This document shows positions 9,136-17,693 of a DNA stretch of 64,000 bases, one piece after another. A program made the translations under genes and the position numbers. How positions within the stretch are numbered: the stretch's first letter is position 1; each line of letters begins with the position of its first letter. The DNA comes from an uncultured Lachnospiraceae bacterium (GTDB lineage Bacteria; Bacillota; Clostridia; Lachnospirales; Lachnospiraceae): the NCBI GenBank assembly GCA_947588675.1, contig CANPYY010000001.1, positions 62,001 to 126,000 of the forward strand, written 5' to 3'. The notes beneath the pieces are model-generated. The model worked only from the letters and a program-made list of their open reading frames with translations, was not told the origin of the DNA and made no database searches.

Positions 9136-9154
9136 CTTCTTTCATACACATTTC

Positions 9155-9190
9155 ATATTGTATTACATATGATAGCATGTATTACAATAT
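9155..9190. promoter_or_regulatory. inverted repeat over the tad promoter, candidate operator
   Basis: Two 14-base arms, ATATTGTATTACAT (9155-9168) and ATGTATTACAATAT (9177-9190), are reverse complements at 13 of 14 positions and separated by 8 bases. They cover the spacer, the -10 box and the start region of the tad promoter, so a bound dimer would block RNA polymerase. No neighbouring regulator gene suggests itself. Confidence 0.6.
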
Positions 9191-9197
9191 GTGTCAA
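9169..9197 (-). promoter_or_regulatory. tad operon promoter
   Basis: On the minus strand a consensus -35 TTGACA (9192-9197) is followed after exactly 17 bases by TATCAT (9169-9174), about 34 bases before the first tad gene. It is the only good promoter seen for the locus, so the nine genes are probably one transcript. Confidence 0.75.
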
Positions 9198-9200
9198 GCA

Positions 9201-9419
9201 TTATTTTAAAATATTTGCAATTGCAAATAACGAAGCCACACCCGGTATTCCTAAAACTCCTGAAACAACTGCCGTTACAGGGTTAATTCCAACATATATA
9301 TTATAATCATACATTGCAAAAAGCTTATCGGCTATATATATTAGCAGACATCCTGCCATAAACTGTACACATAAAACCCATATGAATTTTTTTAAAATAT
9401 TAACCGCTTTATTTACCAA
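9201..9419 (-). CDS. bofA: BofA-family protein (SigmaK-processing regulator), TTG start
   Basis: The track shows a 147-residue frame, but its first 75 residues are antisense to yaaL. A TTG at 9419 preceded by AGGGGTG gives a 72-residue protein: two membrane helices and the family block NIYVGINPVTAVVSGVLGIPG. In Bacillus, BofA holds the SpoIVFB protease inactive in the forespore outer membrane and so delays pro-sigmaK processing. Its pairing with yaaL is conserved in Firmicutes, although there the two are codirectional and here they diverge. Whether the strain sporulates is not shown. Confidence 0.85.
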   Translation of the reverse strand: MVNKAVNILKKFIWVLCVQFMAGCLLIYIADKLFAMYDYNIYVGINPVTAVVSGVLGIPGVASLFAIANILK

Positions 9420-9549
9420 ATAATCACCCCTGCATTTTAAACATGTTTCTGCTATAAATATAATTATTACGCTTTTTTTGAATTTATGTATAAATCTAGC
9501 AAACATTGGGAATTTTATAAGTATATCAAATATATTGCGGAGGATATAT

Positions 9550-9771
9550 ATGAGAAAGAAAAAAAATGACCTTGCCAAAAAAAGACGGCTTCTTATGGAT
9601 GATATAACAAAGACCCGACAGGCGCGGGAAATTGCATATATCAATTTCCAGAACGTGTCGGACCCCGATTTGATAGACTGTTATATATATGAAATAAATT
9701 CCGTAGACCTCAGGTACAAATACCTTATAAACCAGATAAGAAAACTTAGCGTTACCGAAACAACCAATTAA
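9550..9771 (+). CDS. yaaL: YaaL-family protein (DUF2508)
   Basis: A 73-residue, highly charged helical protein that begins MRKKKNDLAKKRRLLMDDI at the ATG 9550, preceded by GCGGAGG with ideal spacing; the track start at 9478 has no ribosome site. The DUF2508 pattern of a basic N-terminus, a YINFQNVSDPDLIDCYIYEI core and a YKYLINQIRKL tail is present. Function is unknown in all species. In Bacillus it lies between recR and bofA; here bofA is divergent and recR is not in the window. Its stop is 2 bases from the stop of the convergent malQ. Confidence 0.8.
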   Translation: MRKKKNDLAKKRRLLMDDITKTRQAREIAYINFQNVSDPDLIDCYIYEINSVDLRYKYLINQIRKLSVTETTN

Positions 9772-9773
9772 TA

Positions 9774-11270
9774 CTATAATAAACGGCCGTATATACCGGC
9801 ATATTTTCTTAACCAGCCGGCATCTTCATGATTAATCTGTCCGCTTAACGCACGCCACTGCCAGTTAGCTCCAATAGTAGAAGGCGTATTCATTCTTGCC
9901 TCCGTACCCAGTTCAAGCACATCCTGCATCTGTATTATAACTACATCTGCAATACTCATATATGCAGCCTGTATCATACGCCGCGGTATTTCTGAAACAT
10001 CTCCCGCACCAATATAGTCCATAACCTGAGTTCTCTGATAATCATATGATTTATCAACAAATCCTTTTATCGTATCATTATCATGCGTACCCGCATATAA
10101 TACACAGTTAGAATTTTTGTAATTATGGGGCAGATATTCATTGTGCGGCTGTCCGTCAAATGCAAATTCAAAAATTTTCATACCCGGCCATCCTGTTTCT
10201 TCAATCAGTTCTCTTACAGGCGGCACTATAACTCCGAGATCCTCCGCAATTATCGAAGCGTCTCCTACCGAGTCTGATATTATATCCGTAAGTTTTCTTC
10301 CCGGTCCGGTACGCCATTCTCCTGTCTTCGCATTAACGCTATCCGCAGGAATCGCATAATATCTTACTATCCCTATAAAATGGTCGATTCTTATAACATC
10401 ATAGAGATCTGCACAGGCATTCATACGTTTACGCCACCAGTCAAAGCGCTCTTTTTCCATTACCTCCCAGTTATATATAGGATTACCCCAAAGCTGACCG
10501 TCTTCTGAAAAACAATCAGGCGGTACTCCCGCAACAGATACGGGCCTTCTCTTTTCATCCATTTCAAACAGGTGGTTGTATGCCCACACATCTGCGCTGT
10601 CCAGCGATACATAAAGAGGTATATCGCCTATTATTTTTATTCCGCGCTCATTTACATATTTTTTTAGTCTGCCCCACTGTTCAAAAAACTTATACTGGCA
10701 GAAACGCCAGAAGTCAATTTCGTAAGCAAGGCTGTCCTTGTAAAATTCCACTCTGTCGGCACGTCTGAACCGTATATCTTCATCCCATTCTATCCAGGAG
10801 CGGTTATCAAAATGCTCTTTAAGCGCCATAAACAGCGCATAGTCGTCCAGCCAGAAAGAATTATCATGACAGAAATCAATATATTCTCTTTCATTCTGAT
10901 GGCCGCTGTTTTTATATGCCGTCTTCAATATCTCAAATCTGTTATCAAATAAATAACTGTAATTAACCCTGTCGTCCCTCTCATTCCATGTAATCTCCGA
11001 TAAAATACCGCAGGGAATAAGACCTTCTTCGGCAAGTGTATCAAGGTCTATGAAATAAGGATTACCTGCAAATGCAGAAAACGACTGATACGGACTATCT
11101 CCAAAACTCGTCGGTCCTACAGGAAGTACCTGCCAGTACCTCTGTCCTGCTTCACACAGCCAGTCTGCAAACCTATAGGCCTCCTTTCCAAGAGTTCCTA
11201 TTCCATACGGTGATGGCAGACTGCTCACCGGCATAAGTATTCCTGCTCCTCTTATCAACTTACTGCTCAT
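9774..11270 (-). CDS. malQ: 4-alpha-glucanotransferase (amylomaltase, GH77)
   Basis: A 498-residue cytoplasmic enzyme that transfers alpha-1,4-glucan segments and releases glucose during maltodextrin and glycogen use. GH77 landmarks are RGAGILMPVSSLPSPYGIGT at the start, DIPLYVSLDSADVWA, VAGVPPDCFSEDGQLWGNP (mobile-loop motif), DVIRIDHFIGIVRYY with the nucleophile Asp, IIAEDLGVIVPPV with the acid/base Glu, and YAGTHDNDTIKGF with the third catalytic Asp. The length is typical. It lies 23 bases downstream of the secreted esterase, so it may be read from the same transcript. No sign of truncation. Confidence 0.97.
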   Translation of the reverse strand: MSSKLIRGAGILMPVSSLPSPYGIGTLGKEAYRFADWLCEAGQRYWQVLPVGPTSFGDSPYQSFSAFAGNPYFIDLDTLAEEGLIPCGILSEITWNERDDRVNYSYLFDNRFEILKTAYKNSGHQNEREYIDFCHDNSFWLDDYALFMALKEHFDNRSWIEWDEDIRFRRADRVEFYKDSLAYEIDFWRFCQYKFFEQWGRLKKYVNERGIKIIGDIPLYVSLDSADVWAYNHLFEMDEKRRPVSVAGVPPDCFSEDGQLWGNPIYNWEVMEKERFDWWRKRMNACADLYDVIRIDHFIGIVRYYAIPADSVNAKTGEWRTGPGRKLTDIISDSVGDASIIAEDLGVIVPPVRELIEETGWPGMKIFEFAFDGQPHNEYLPHNYKNSNCVLYAGTHDNDTIKGFVDKSYDYQRTQVMDYIGAGDVSEIPRRMIQAAYMSIADVVIIQMQDVLELGTEARMNTPSTIGANWQWRALSGQINHEDAGWLRKYAGIYGRLL

Positions 11271-11293
11271 TATTTCCTCCCGGTAATCTTCAA

Positions 11294-12832
11294 TTACTTA
11301 AAAGCATATTTCATAAACTTATACAGGTTTCTGTTCCAGCATTCATCTTCATGCTCAAGACCCTGTTCTTCAATAAACATGTAATTTAACTCATATTCTG
11401 TACAAACCTTTGCCATTGCTTTGGATTTGCTTGATGTCTTATCATTTGCAAGACCATCCTCCGTACCTACCATAATTGCAAAAAACCTGAGATTATCATT
11501 AAGCCTTGCGGCATCTTCTTTACAGGTAACAAGCGTCTGGTCATCTCCTGCAAACGGCGATGATGAAAATGCTCCGACATATGCAAATTTATCCGAATTT
11601 TTAAGCCCTATGTCAAAAGTCTGTCCTCCGCCCATTGACAGCCCGCATATTGCAGTATGCTCCTTGCCCTCTGCAACGCTGTAATGCTCGCTTATATATG
11701 GCATAAGATTATATAATATCTCATATTCAAGCAGGAAACAGTCTCTTCCCCAATCTGTTATTACAGCATCTTCCGGCACATTGGGATAAACCCTTGACGA
11801 GTCATATGGTATCGTTCCATTTGGAAATACAACAATACACGGCTCAATCATTCCTGCGGCATACATATTATCAAGTATTTTATCCGCATTGCATCCGTCA
11901 TTTTTCTGTCCCTTGTCGTTTGTCCAGTACCATTCGTCACCTCCGCCGCCATGCAGACAGTACAGAACATTGTACTCAGTATCTTCCGAATAATCGGCAG
12001 GAGTCCATACCCTTGCCGTTATCGTCTGGCTGTCACGGTAATCCGTATGATATGATATCTGCGTCACTTTCCCGTGAGGAATATCGGCGTTATATTCTTT
12101 ATAGGAATCATCAGGGACTTCCGTATCAACCACGTTTACATGAATACTTGCGCTTATTGAATCATCGACACCGGCCACGGATGAAAGCGTAATAATTGTC
12201 ATACCGGGATATTTTGCCTCAATATTACCGGCTTTATCTACAGAAGCTACCCAGTCCCTTAAACTCGTATACGTAACGCTGTCCTTATCCGCGTCGGGAG
12301 GAGTAAGCTTTGTATTAAGCGTATATGTACTGCCGACTTCAAGAGTGATATAATCATTCTCTGCAATTTCCACCCCTTTTACAGGATTATCAAAATATAT
12401 TATATCCTGTGTAGGCGCAGGCTGGGTCTGTTGTGCCTGCTGTGTAGGCTGGACAGGCACAACCTGAGTTTCAGGCGGCGTTACAGAACCTTTATCAGAT
12501 TCCTGTTTATTTTTAACCGTTACCGTACACTTTGCTTTTGCACCTTTTATTTTTGCCATAATTATTGTCTTTCCTTTTGCCTTTGCAGTAACTTTTCCTT
12601 TTTTATTTACCGATGCAACCCTCTTTTTTGAAGAAGTCCATTTTACCGAAACTTTTGAAGATTTTTTCTTTATCTTTGCTTTAAGTTTAAAACTTTCGCC
12701 AACGTTAAGGCTGAGCTTTGTCTTATTAAGAGTAATCTTCTTTGCCGCCGCAACACTTCCTGTCGCCCCGGTTGCAGCAATTGACGCAGTCAATAAACCC
12801 GCAGCTAAAGCTAATGAAATAAATTTTTTCAT
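11294..12832 (-). CDS. secreted CE1-type carbohydrate esterase with two Big2 domains
   Basis: A 512-residue exported protein. Residues 1-29 are a signal peptide (LALAAGLLTASIAATGATGSVAAA). Residues about 31-107 are a very lysine-rich Big2 domain (VKWTSSKKRVASVNKKGKVTAKAKG). A Pro/Thr/Gln linker follows, then a second Big2 at about 150-233. The C-terminal half is an alpha/beta hydrolase of the esterase D/feruloyl-acetylxylan esterase type: LYCLHGGGGDEWYW, nucleophile Ser399 in GLSMGGGQ, an Asp in VGTEDGLAND, and a His in LEHEDECWNRNL. It probably removes acetyl or feruloyl groups from plant polysaccharide outside the cell. No LPXTG, SLH or dockerin is visible. Confidence 0.88.
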   Translation of the reverse strand: MKKFISLALAAGLLTASIAATGATGSVAAAKKITLNKTKLSLNVGESFKLKAKIKKKSSKVSVKWTSSKKRVASVNKKGKVTAKAKGKTIIMAKIKGAKAKCTVTVKNKQESDKGSVTPPETQVVPVQPTQQAQQTQPAPTQDIIYFDNPVKGVEIAENDYITLEVGSTYTLNTKLTPPDADKDSVTYTSLRDWVASVDKAGNIEAKYPGMTIITLSSVAGVDDSISASIHVNVVDTEVPDDSYKEYNADIPHGKVTQISYHTDYRDSQTITARVWTPADYSEDTEYNVLYCLHGGGGDEWYWTNDKGQKNDGCNADKILDNMYAAGMIEPCIVVFPNGTIPYDSSRVYPNVPEDAVITDWGRDCFLLEYEILYNLMPYISEHYSVAEGKEHTAICGLSMGGGQTFDIGLKNSDKFAYVGAFSSSPFAGDDQTLVTCKEDAARLNDNLRFFAIMVGTEDGLANDKTSSKSKAMAKVCTEYELNYMFIEEQGLEHEDECWNRNLYKFMKYAFK

Positions 12833-12883
12833 TATATGTAATACCTCCCCCTCTTAAATTTTCATATATTAAGTATATCATCT

Positions 12884-12911
12884 TTGAATTAGTAAAACAA
12901 TATGTTATAAT
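12884..12911 (+). promoter_or_regulatory. promoter of the MBOAT/DHHW operon
   Basis: TTGAAT (12884-12889), a 16-base spacer and TATAAT (12906-12911), ending 35 bases before the MBOAT start. The intergenic segment also holds the divergent esterase leader. Confidence 0.6.
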
Positions 12912-12946
12912 CCAAATATATTATTTTATGAAAGAGGAATATTATA

Positions 12947-14353
12947 ATGGTGTTTTCATCTTCGGTCTTTTTGTGTTTTTTTCTTCCTGCATGTCTGCTG
13001 TTTTATTACATTTCACCTGCAGGTTTCAAAAATACCGTACTTCTTTTATTCAGCCTTTTATTTTACTGGTGGAATAAACCTGAATATGTTTTTCTCATAC
13101 TTTTTTCAATAACGCTCAATTATTTTGGCGGCGTATTAATTGATAATCTTACACGCAGCGTGTCCAGAAAAATTGCATTTATTTCTGTACTCATAATTAA
13201 TATCCTTTTATTAGTTATATTCAAATACACGGATTTTATTATTACCAATATAAATCAAATATCCGGCAGTTCATTTCCACTTCCCAACATCATACTGCCA
13301 ATAGGTATATCCTTTTTTACATTTCAGGGAATTTCATATATATGCGATATTTACATGGGAAAATGCACCTGCTGTAAAAATCCGCTCGATGCGGCTCTTT
13401 ATATTTCGCTTTTTCCACAGCTCGTTGCGGGTCCTATTGTAAAATACAATGAAATAAGCTCACAGCTTAAAAAAAGATATGTAACCTTACATGTTTTTTC
13501 AGAAGGAATAATGAGATTTATTGCAGGTCTTGCCAAAAAGGTACTCATTGCAAACGTCCTCGGTGAAACCGCCGACAATATTTTTAATCAGATTGAAAGC
13601 GGTATTGACCCGATTACCGCATGGCTTGGAATAATATGTTACACATTACAGATATATTTCGATTTTTCAGGTTACTCTGATATGGCGATTGGTCTGGGCA
13701 AATTATTTGGTTTTTCCTTTCCTGAAAATTTTAATTATCCTTATATATCAAAATCAATTACGGAATTTTGGCGCAGATGGCATATTTCATTATCTACATG
13801 GTTTCGCGACTATATTTACATACCGCTTGGCGGCAGCAGAAGCGGAAACAGAAGCCTTAACCTGTTGATTGTATTTTTTATTACGGGACTTTGGCACGGC
13901 GCATCATGGAATTTTATTTTATGGGGCGGAATGTACGGTATACTGCTCGTTCTTGAAAAACCGTTTATAAGCCGTAATATATATAAGAAAATACCTTCAT
14001 TTTTCAAATGGGCAGTTACTATTATTATCGTAATGACGGGATGGGTATTATTCCGGGCTCCCGACTTAAAAAGCGCAATAAGCTACATGTCCGCCATGTA
14101 TAATATACATTCAATTCCTGCAGCAGAGACACATTTTTCATATGTATATTATCTGAACAAAAGACTTATATTTACATTGCTTGCCGCTGTCATTGCAAGC
14201 ACGCCTTTCCTTACCAGAAAGTTTAATTACCTGAAGCGTAAATATGCCTGCATACGCGCCGTACAGATAATACCCGCCTTTATACTGTTTATGATATGTA
14301 TCATCTGCATTGCAAACAGCGCATACAACCCATTCATTTATTTTCAGTTTTAA
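12947..14353 (+). CDS. MBOAT-family membrane O-acyltransferase (AlgI/DltB type)
   Basis: A 468-residue polytopic membrane protein. Family landmarks are SSVFLCFFLPACLLFYY at the start, PIGISFFTFQGISYICDIY, FPQLVAGPIVKYNEI, FSGYSDMAIGLGKLFGF, FWRRWHISLSTWFRDYIYIPLGGS, and FFITGLWHGASWNFILWG with the catalytic His. It should carry acyl groups across the membrane to a surface polymer. The next gene, 20 bases on, encodes a DHHW/AlgJ-like partner, so this is a two-protein acylation system rather than Dlt, since no dltA or dltC is near. The substrate polymer is unknown. Ribosome site AAAGAGGAA upstream of the ATG. Confidence 0.92.
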   Translation: MVFSSSVFLCFFLPACLLFYYISPAGFKNTVLLLFSLLFYWWNKPEYVFLILFSITLNYFGGVLIDNLTRSVSRKIAFISVLIINILLLVIFKYTDFIITNINQISGSSFPLPNIILPIGISFFTFQGISYICDIYMGKCTCCKNPLDAALYISLFPQLVAGPIVKYNEISSQLKKRYVTLHVFSEGIMRFIAGLAKKVLIANVLGETADNIFNQIESGIDPITAWLGIICYTLQIYFDFSGYSDMAIGLGKLFGFSFPENFNYPYISKSITEFWRRWHISLSTWFRDYIYIPLGGSRSGNRSLNLLIVFFITGLWHGASWNFILWGGMYGILLVLEKPFISRNIYKKIPSFFKWAVTIIIVMTGWVLFRAPDLKSAISYMSAMYNIHSIPAAETHFSYVYYLNKRLIFTLLAAVIASTPFLTRKFNYLKRKYACIRAVQIIPAFILFMICIICIANSAYNPFIYFQF

Positions 14354-14373
14354 TCATAAGAAAGGATTGCGAT

Positions 14374-15474
14374 ATGAAAAAATCAATTAAGATTACCGAT
14401 ACGATTATTGTAATTTTGTTTCTGTTGTTTATTACTGTTCCGGCAGTTTTTATGAACATCAAACCGGACCAGATATCAGAAATAGATAACACTTCCCTTA
14501 TCGATATAGAAGATATAGGGAGTATAACCTCTATCCCTGAGGACACCGAAACATATATTTCACAAAGATTAGGATTTCGTACAGAAATGATTAACGCTTA
14601 CCTGTATGGAAACGACCGGTTATTTGATGTCCTTCTGCACCCTAATTATACTTATGGAAAAGACGGTTATGTATTTTTTCATATGCCTGACGAAAAAAAA
14701 GATAACGTATGGCTCGATTTATTTGCACGCTACATTTTATATATGCAGAATTACTGCAAAAATAAAGATATAGATTTTCTGTATTGCATAAATCCAAATA
14801 AAACTCAGATATACAGCGAATATCTTCCCGACGGCGTACATCTGAATTTTTACCGTCAGAAACATCTCCTCTCATTACTTGACAAATACGGCATTAATTA
14901 TATGGATAATACTCCAATATTAAAAGAAGCCTCCAAAACCACTCAGGTCTTTGACAAAAAATATGATGCCGGACACTGGAATGAAACGGGAGCATATATA
15001 GGAATAAGCAATATACTCGAAACACTGCATAAAACGCATACAAACATTCCTCTTAATAGCGAAAAAGATTATACCAGCATAGACATAACCCATCAATATC
15101 TTCCGCTGTCATACTTTGAAATAAACGAGCCTTCAGTGGCATACGAACGCAACAATCCAACGGCTGTCAACGTGACCGATAATGACACCGACATATTACT
15201 TGACGAAACCTACAGGGATTATTCGCATTTTATCAATACTACACATCCCGAATATCCTAAAATACTTGTATTCCGTGGAAGTTATTTCCTTGGTAAAGAG
15301 AAATTTATGAACGAAAGTTTTTCAGAAAGCGTGTTTGTACACAGCTATTATAATATATTTAATATTGAATATTATGTAGAAAAATTTAATCCTGATATCG
15401 TCTTGTTTGAGTCAGTAGAATATGCTACAAAAAATAAATACTTCCCAAAAGACAAGCTTAGAAAACATATTTAG
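14374..15474 (+). CDS. DHHW-family (AlgJ/AlgX-like) acylation partner protein
   Basis: The true start is the ATG at 14374, with AAAGGA upstream; the track start at 14296 lies inside the MBOAT gene. The 366-residue product has one N-terminal membrane helix (TDTIIVILFLLFITVPAVF) and an extracytoplasmic SGNH-like domain. YINP-type NPNKTQIYSEYLP and the DAGHWNETGAYIG motif, with its Asp-His pair, match the DHHW family paired with MBOAT proteins. The conserved Ser appears to sit in VFRGSYFLG. It probably completes transfer of acetyl from the MBOAT protein to an extracellular glycan. It closes the operon, just before a strong terminator. Confidence 0.85.
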   Translation: MKKSIKITDTIIVILFLLFITVPAVFMNIKPDQISEIDNTSLIDIEDIGSITSIPEDTETYISQRLGFRTEMINAYLYGNDRLFDVLLHPNYTYGKDGYVFFHMPDEKKDNVWLDLFARYILYMQNYCKNKDIDFLYCINPNKTQIYSEYLPDGVHLNFYRQKHLLSLLDKYGINYMDNTPILKEASKTTQVFDKKYDAGHWNETGAYIGISNILETLHKTHTNIPLNSEKDYTSIDITHQYLPLSYFEINEPSVAYERNNPTAVNVTDNDTDILLDETYRDYSHFINTTHPEYPKILVFRGSYFLGKEKFMNESFSESVFVHSYYNIFNIEYYVEKFNPDIVLFESVEYATKNKYFPKDKLRKHI

Positions 15475-15510
15475 AAAATAAAAATACTGTCTGCAACAAT
15501 ATGTAAAACT

Positions 15511-15545
15511 AAAAAACCGGTGCGGCTTTCGTCGCACCGGTTTTT
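15511..15545. terminator. bidirectional intrinsic terminator
   Basis: AAAAACCGGTGCG / CGCACCGGTTTTT hairpin with a short GCTTTCGT loop between the converging DHHW and CBM9 genes. Both strands have the A-stem-T layout, so it can end transcription from either side. Confidence 0.9.
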
Positions 15546-15564
15546 GGAAATATCTTATAATTGA

Positions 15565-17538
15565 TTACTGAAGTTTAATTCTTCCGAAACAATTCGGATA
15601 CTGATATGCATTGTTTGTCTGATCATAAGCTGTAAGAGTTGTTGCTCTTGCAGGCTGTGGTTCTACTGTTGTTTCACCTGACTCTGTATCTGTAGTTTCT
15701 ACTTCAGTTGTATAGCAGTCATTAATCTGAAGATCCATACCCATCGTATCGCCAACTTTATGTGGTCCTTTTAACTTAATGATCATCTCAACCATATATC
15801 CTGTAGCATCTGTAATATCATCACTGACTGTTCCATCAGCATGTTTGTAGTTTACAGCATATGCTATCATATCATATGGAGCTGTTCCCTCTGTAGATTC
15901 TGCTCCTTCAGCATCATTCTTACATGTAAATGCGCTGTTTGCAGCGTCTACACGAATCTGAACTTCATCGCCTACATAGGTTTCATTCATTGCATAATCC
16001 TCATCAAAGAAAAACTCAACTGAATCTGTAGCAAAGTGTGCCCACTGGCTTGTAGCACTATCATAGATAGCTGCAGGAGAGATATCCTTATCAGTTATAT
16101 CATACAGTACATACAGATAATTCTCACTCCAGATTGTATAAGCCTGTGCAGATTCTCTATTATTAGCCTGAAGTCCCCATGTACTCTCATCTGCATTGCC
16201 CATATATTCAGGTACATTCTGTTTTGTAAAGACGATAGAAGGACTCTGAGCGTCCTCATATACTTTTGTCCAGTATGTCGGATCAACGAAATTCATCGTA
16301 TGAGCGCCCGGATATAATTCATTTGCCTGTTCAGTATCGCTATCTGCATATACAGGGTCAGCTTTCTTTACTGCTGCTGCTGCAAGAATTGCTTCTTCTT
16401 CATCAGTATGGTAAGCCGTTGTAGGCTGTTCCATTGCTGCTAAAAGTTCAACAGCGCCAAGAACTGAAGCGTCCTTGTCTGCTGACAGTTCTGACTGAAC
16501 AAGACTCCATTCATCCTTGTCTGCATCATACTTCATCTCTGTCCACGTATCAAAGTAATTTACTGTTGTATTTCCTTCATTAATCTGGATATCAACTGCA
16601 ACGCTTCCTCCTACTTCCTTAGCCGAAATAGGAACGCTTACTTCTGCCGTGTATCCCGTGTCTGTAGTTACAACCTTATCAGATGTTGCTTTCTTAATAT
16701 CTGTTGCTTTAGCATCATCTGCAGCATAAACCGTTACTGAATCTCCATCTCCGGCGTTTGGCTTAGTTACGTTAACAAGCGCATAAAGATTTGCATCATC
16801 CCACATAAGTTTAACAGTTGCGCCTGTAATTGTTGTTTCTCCGCCTCTTACGCCATATTCCAATGTCTTCTTGTCAGTAATGAGGTCCTGTGGGAAAGCA
16901 TCTTCCCATGCTTCTCCTGCTGCCTGTGTTCCATCAGTAACATCAATTGCTGTTCCGTCAGCAACCTTAGTTGCGGTAAGTGAACCGTTCTTAGGTACGT
17001 TTGATGGTGTTGGGCTTGGCTTTGGAGTAGCTGTAGGTCCCTTTGTCGGTGTAGGACCGGCAGGATTATCCGAAGCATCCGGGCCATTAGGATTATCCGG
17101 ATTGTTAGGATTATTCTGACCATTAGAATTCGTTCCCTGGGTAGGAGCTACAGTCTGTCCTGTCTGCTGTCCGCCATTATTAGCCTTTTCGTTACTTACA
17201 GTTACCTTACAAACAAGTTTTTTCTTTGTCTTACCTGCTTTGTATGTAGCTGTAATCTTTGCCTTTCCTTCTTTCTTACCTGTAACTGTTGCTGTAGGCT
17301 TCTTAGCCTTTTTCTTTGCGACAACCTTTGCTACGGCTTTCTTACTTGACTTCCAAGTAACCTTAGCTTTCTTGGCGCCATTTTTAACCGTAAGCTTAAC
17401 TTTACCGCCAACTGCTATAGTAGTTTTAGGTTTATTAAGCTTAGGTTTTTTAGCTGCATCAGCAGAACCTGCCGGTGCAACAGTGATTACCATTGCCGCA
17501 CAAAGAGCAATAGCAATACCTTTTCTTAATGCTCGCAT
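15565..17538 (-). CDS. secreted lysine-rich Big2 protein with CBM9-like domains
   Basis: The start is moved to the ATG at 17538, which has GGAGGG 7 bases upstream and opens a signal peptide (MRALRKGIAIALCAAMVITV). The 657-residue protein then has a strongly basic Big2-like domain (residues about 30-130, VKLTVKNGAKKAKVTWKSSK), a Pro/Thr/Asn linker, and two regions like CBM9 (DOMON-type) sugar-binding modules. The first runs from about residue 185 (VKLMWDDANLYALVNVTKP), the second from about 415 (AYTIWSENYLYVLYDITDKD, DSVEFFFDED). No catalytic domain is recognisable. CBM9 modules commonly bind reducing ends of xylan or cellulose, so it may be a surface glycan-capture protein. Expression looks strong given its promoter. 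Confidence 0.8.
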   Translation of the reverse strand: MRALRKGIAIALCAAMVITVAPAGSADAAKKPKLNKPKTTIAVGGKVKLTVKNGAKKAKVTWKSSKKAVAKVVAKKKAKKPTATVTGKKEGKAKITATYKAGKTKKKLVCKVTVSNEKANNGGQQTGQTVAPTQGTNSNGQNNPNNPDNPNGPDASDNPAGPTPTKGPTATPKPSPTPSNVPKNGSLTATKVADGTAIDVTDGTQAAGEAWEDAFPQDLITDKKTLEYGVRGGETTITGATVKLMWDDANLYALVNVTKPNAGDGDSVTVYAADDAKATDIKKATSDKVVTTDTGYTAEVSVPISAKEVGGSVAVDIQINEGNTTVNYFDTWTEMKYDADKDEWSLVQSELSADKDASVLGAVELLAAMEQPTTAYHTDEEEAILAAAAVKKADPVYADSDTEQANELYPGAHTMNFVDPTYWTKVYEDAQSPSIVFTKQNVPEYMGNADESTWGLQANNRESAQAYTIWSENYLYVLYDITDKDISPAAIYDSATSQWAHFATDSVEFFFDEDYAMNETYVGDEVQIRVDAANSAFTCKNDAEGAESTEGTAPYDMIAYAVNYKHADGTVSDDITDATGYMVEMIIKLKGPHKVGDTMGMDLQINDCYTTEVETTDTESGETTVEPQPARATTLTAYDQTNNAYQYPNCFGRIKLQ

Positions 17539-17592
17539 AGTATTCCCTCCTAGAAATATAATAATAATAGCTATTAGTTCGCTAGTATTATC

Positions 17593-17621
17593 ATTATCGT
17601 ACATTTTTTGCAATATGTCAA
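17593..17621 (-). promoter_or_regulatory. promoter of the CBM9 protein gene
   Basis: Minus-strand TTGACA (17616-17621), a 17-base spacer and GATAAT (17593-17598), about 55 bases before the chosen ATG. It confirms that the track start at 17613 lies upstream of or within the promoter and cannot be used. Confidence 0.7.
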
Positions 17622-17693
17622 TGTTTTTTCACAATGTATTTAAATTTTCTTTAAAAATTTGTAAAAAATTCCACTGTCAGAGCCTGTAAAATC

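Noticed and set aside
9420-9644. N-terminal 75 residues of the 147-aa ORF containing BofA
   Set aside because: They are antisense to yaaL and its promoter region, are not family-like, and a TTG with a good ribosome site starts the BofA core.
17539-17613. N-terminal extension of the CBM9 protein in the track
   Set aside because: It covers the promoter spacer and puts 25 residues before a perfect signal peptide; GGAGGG marks the ATG at 17538.
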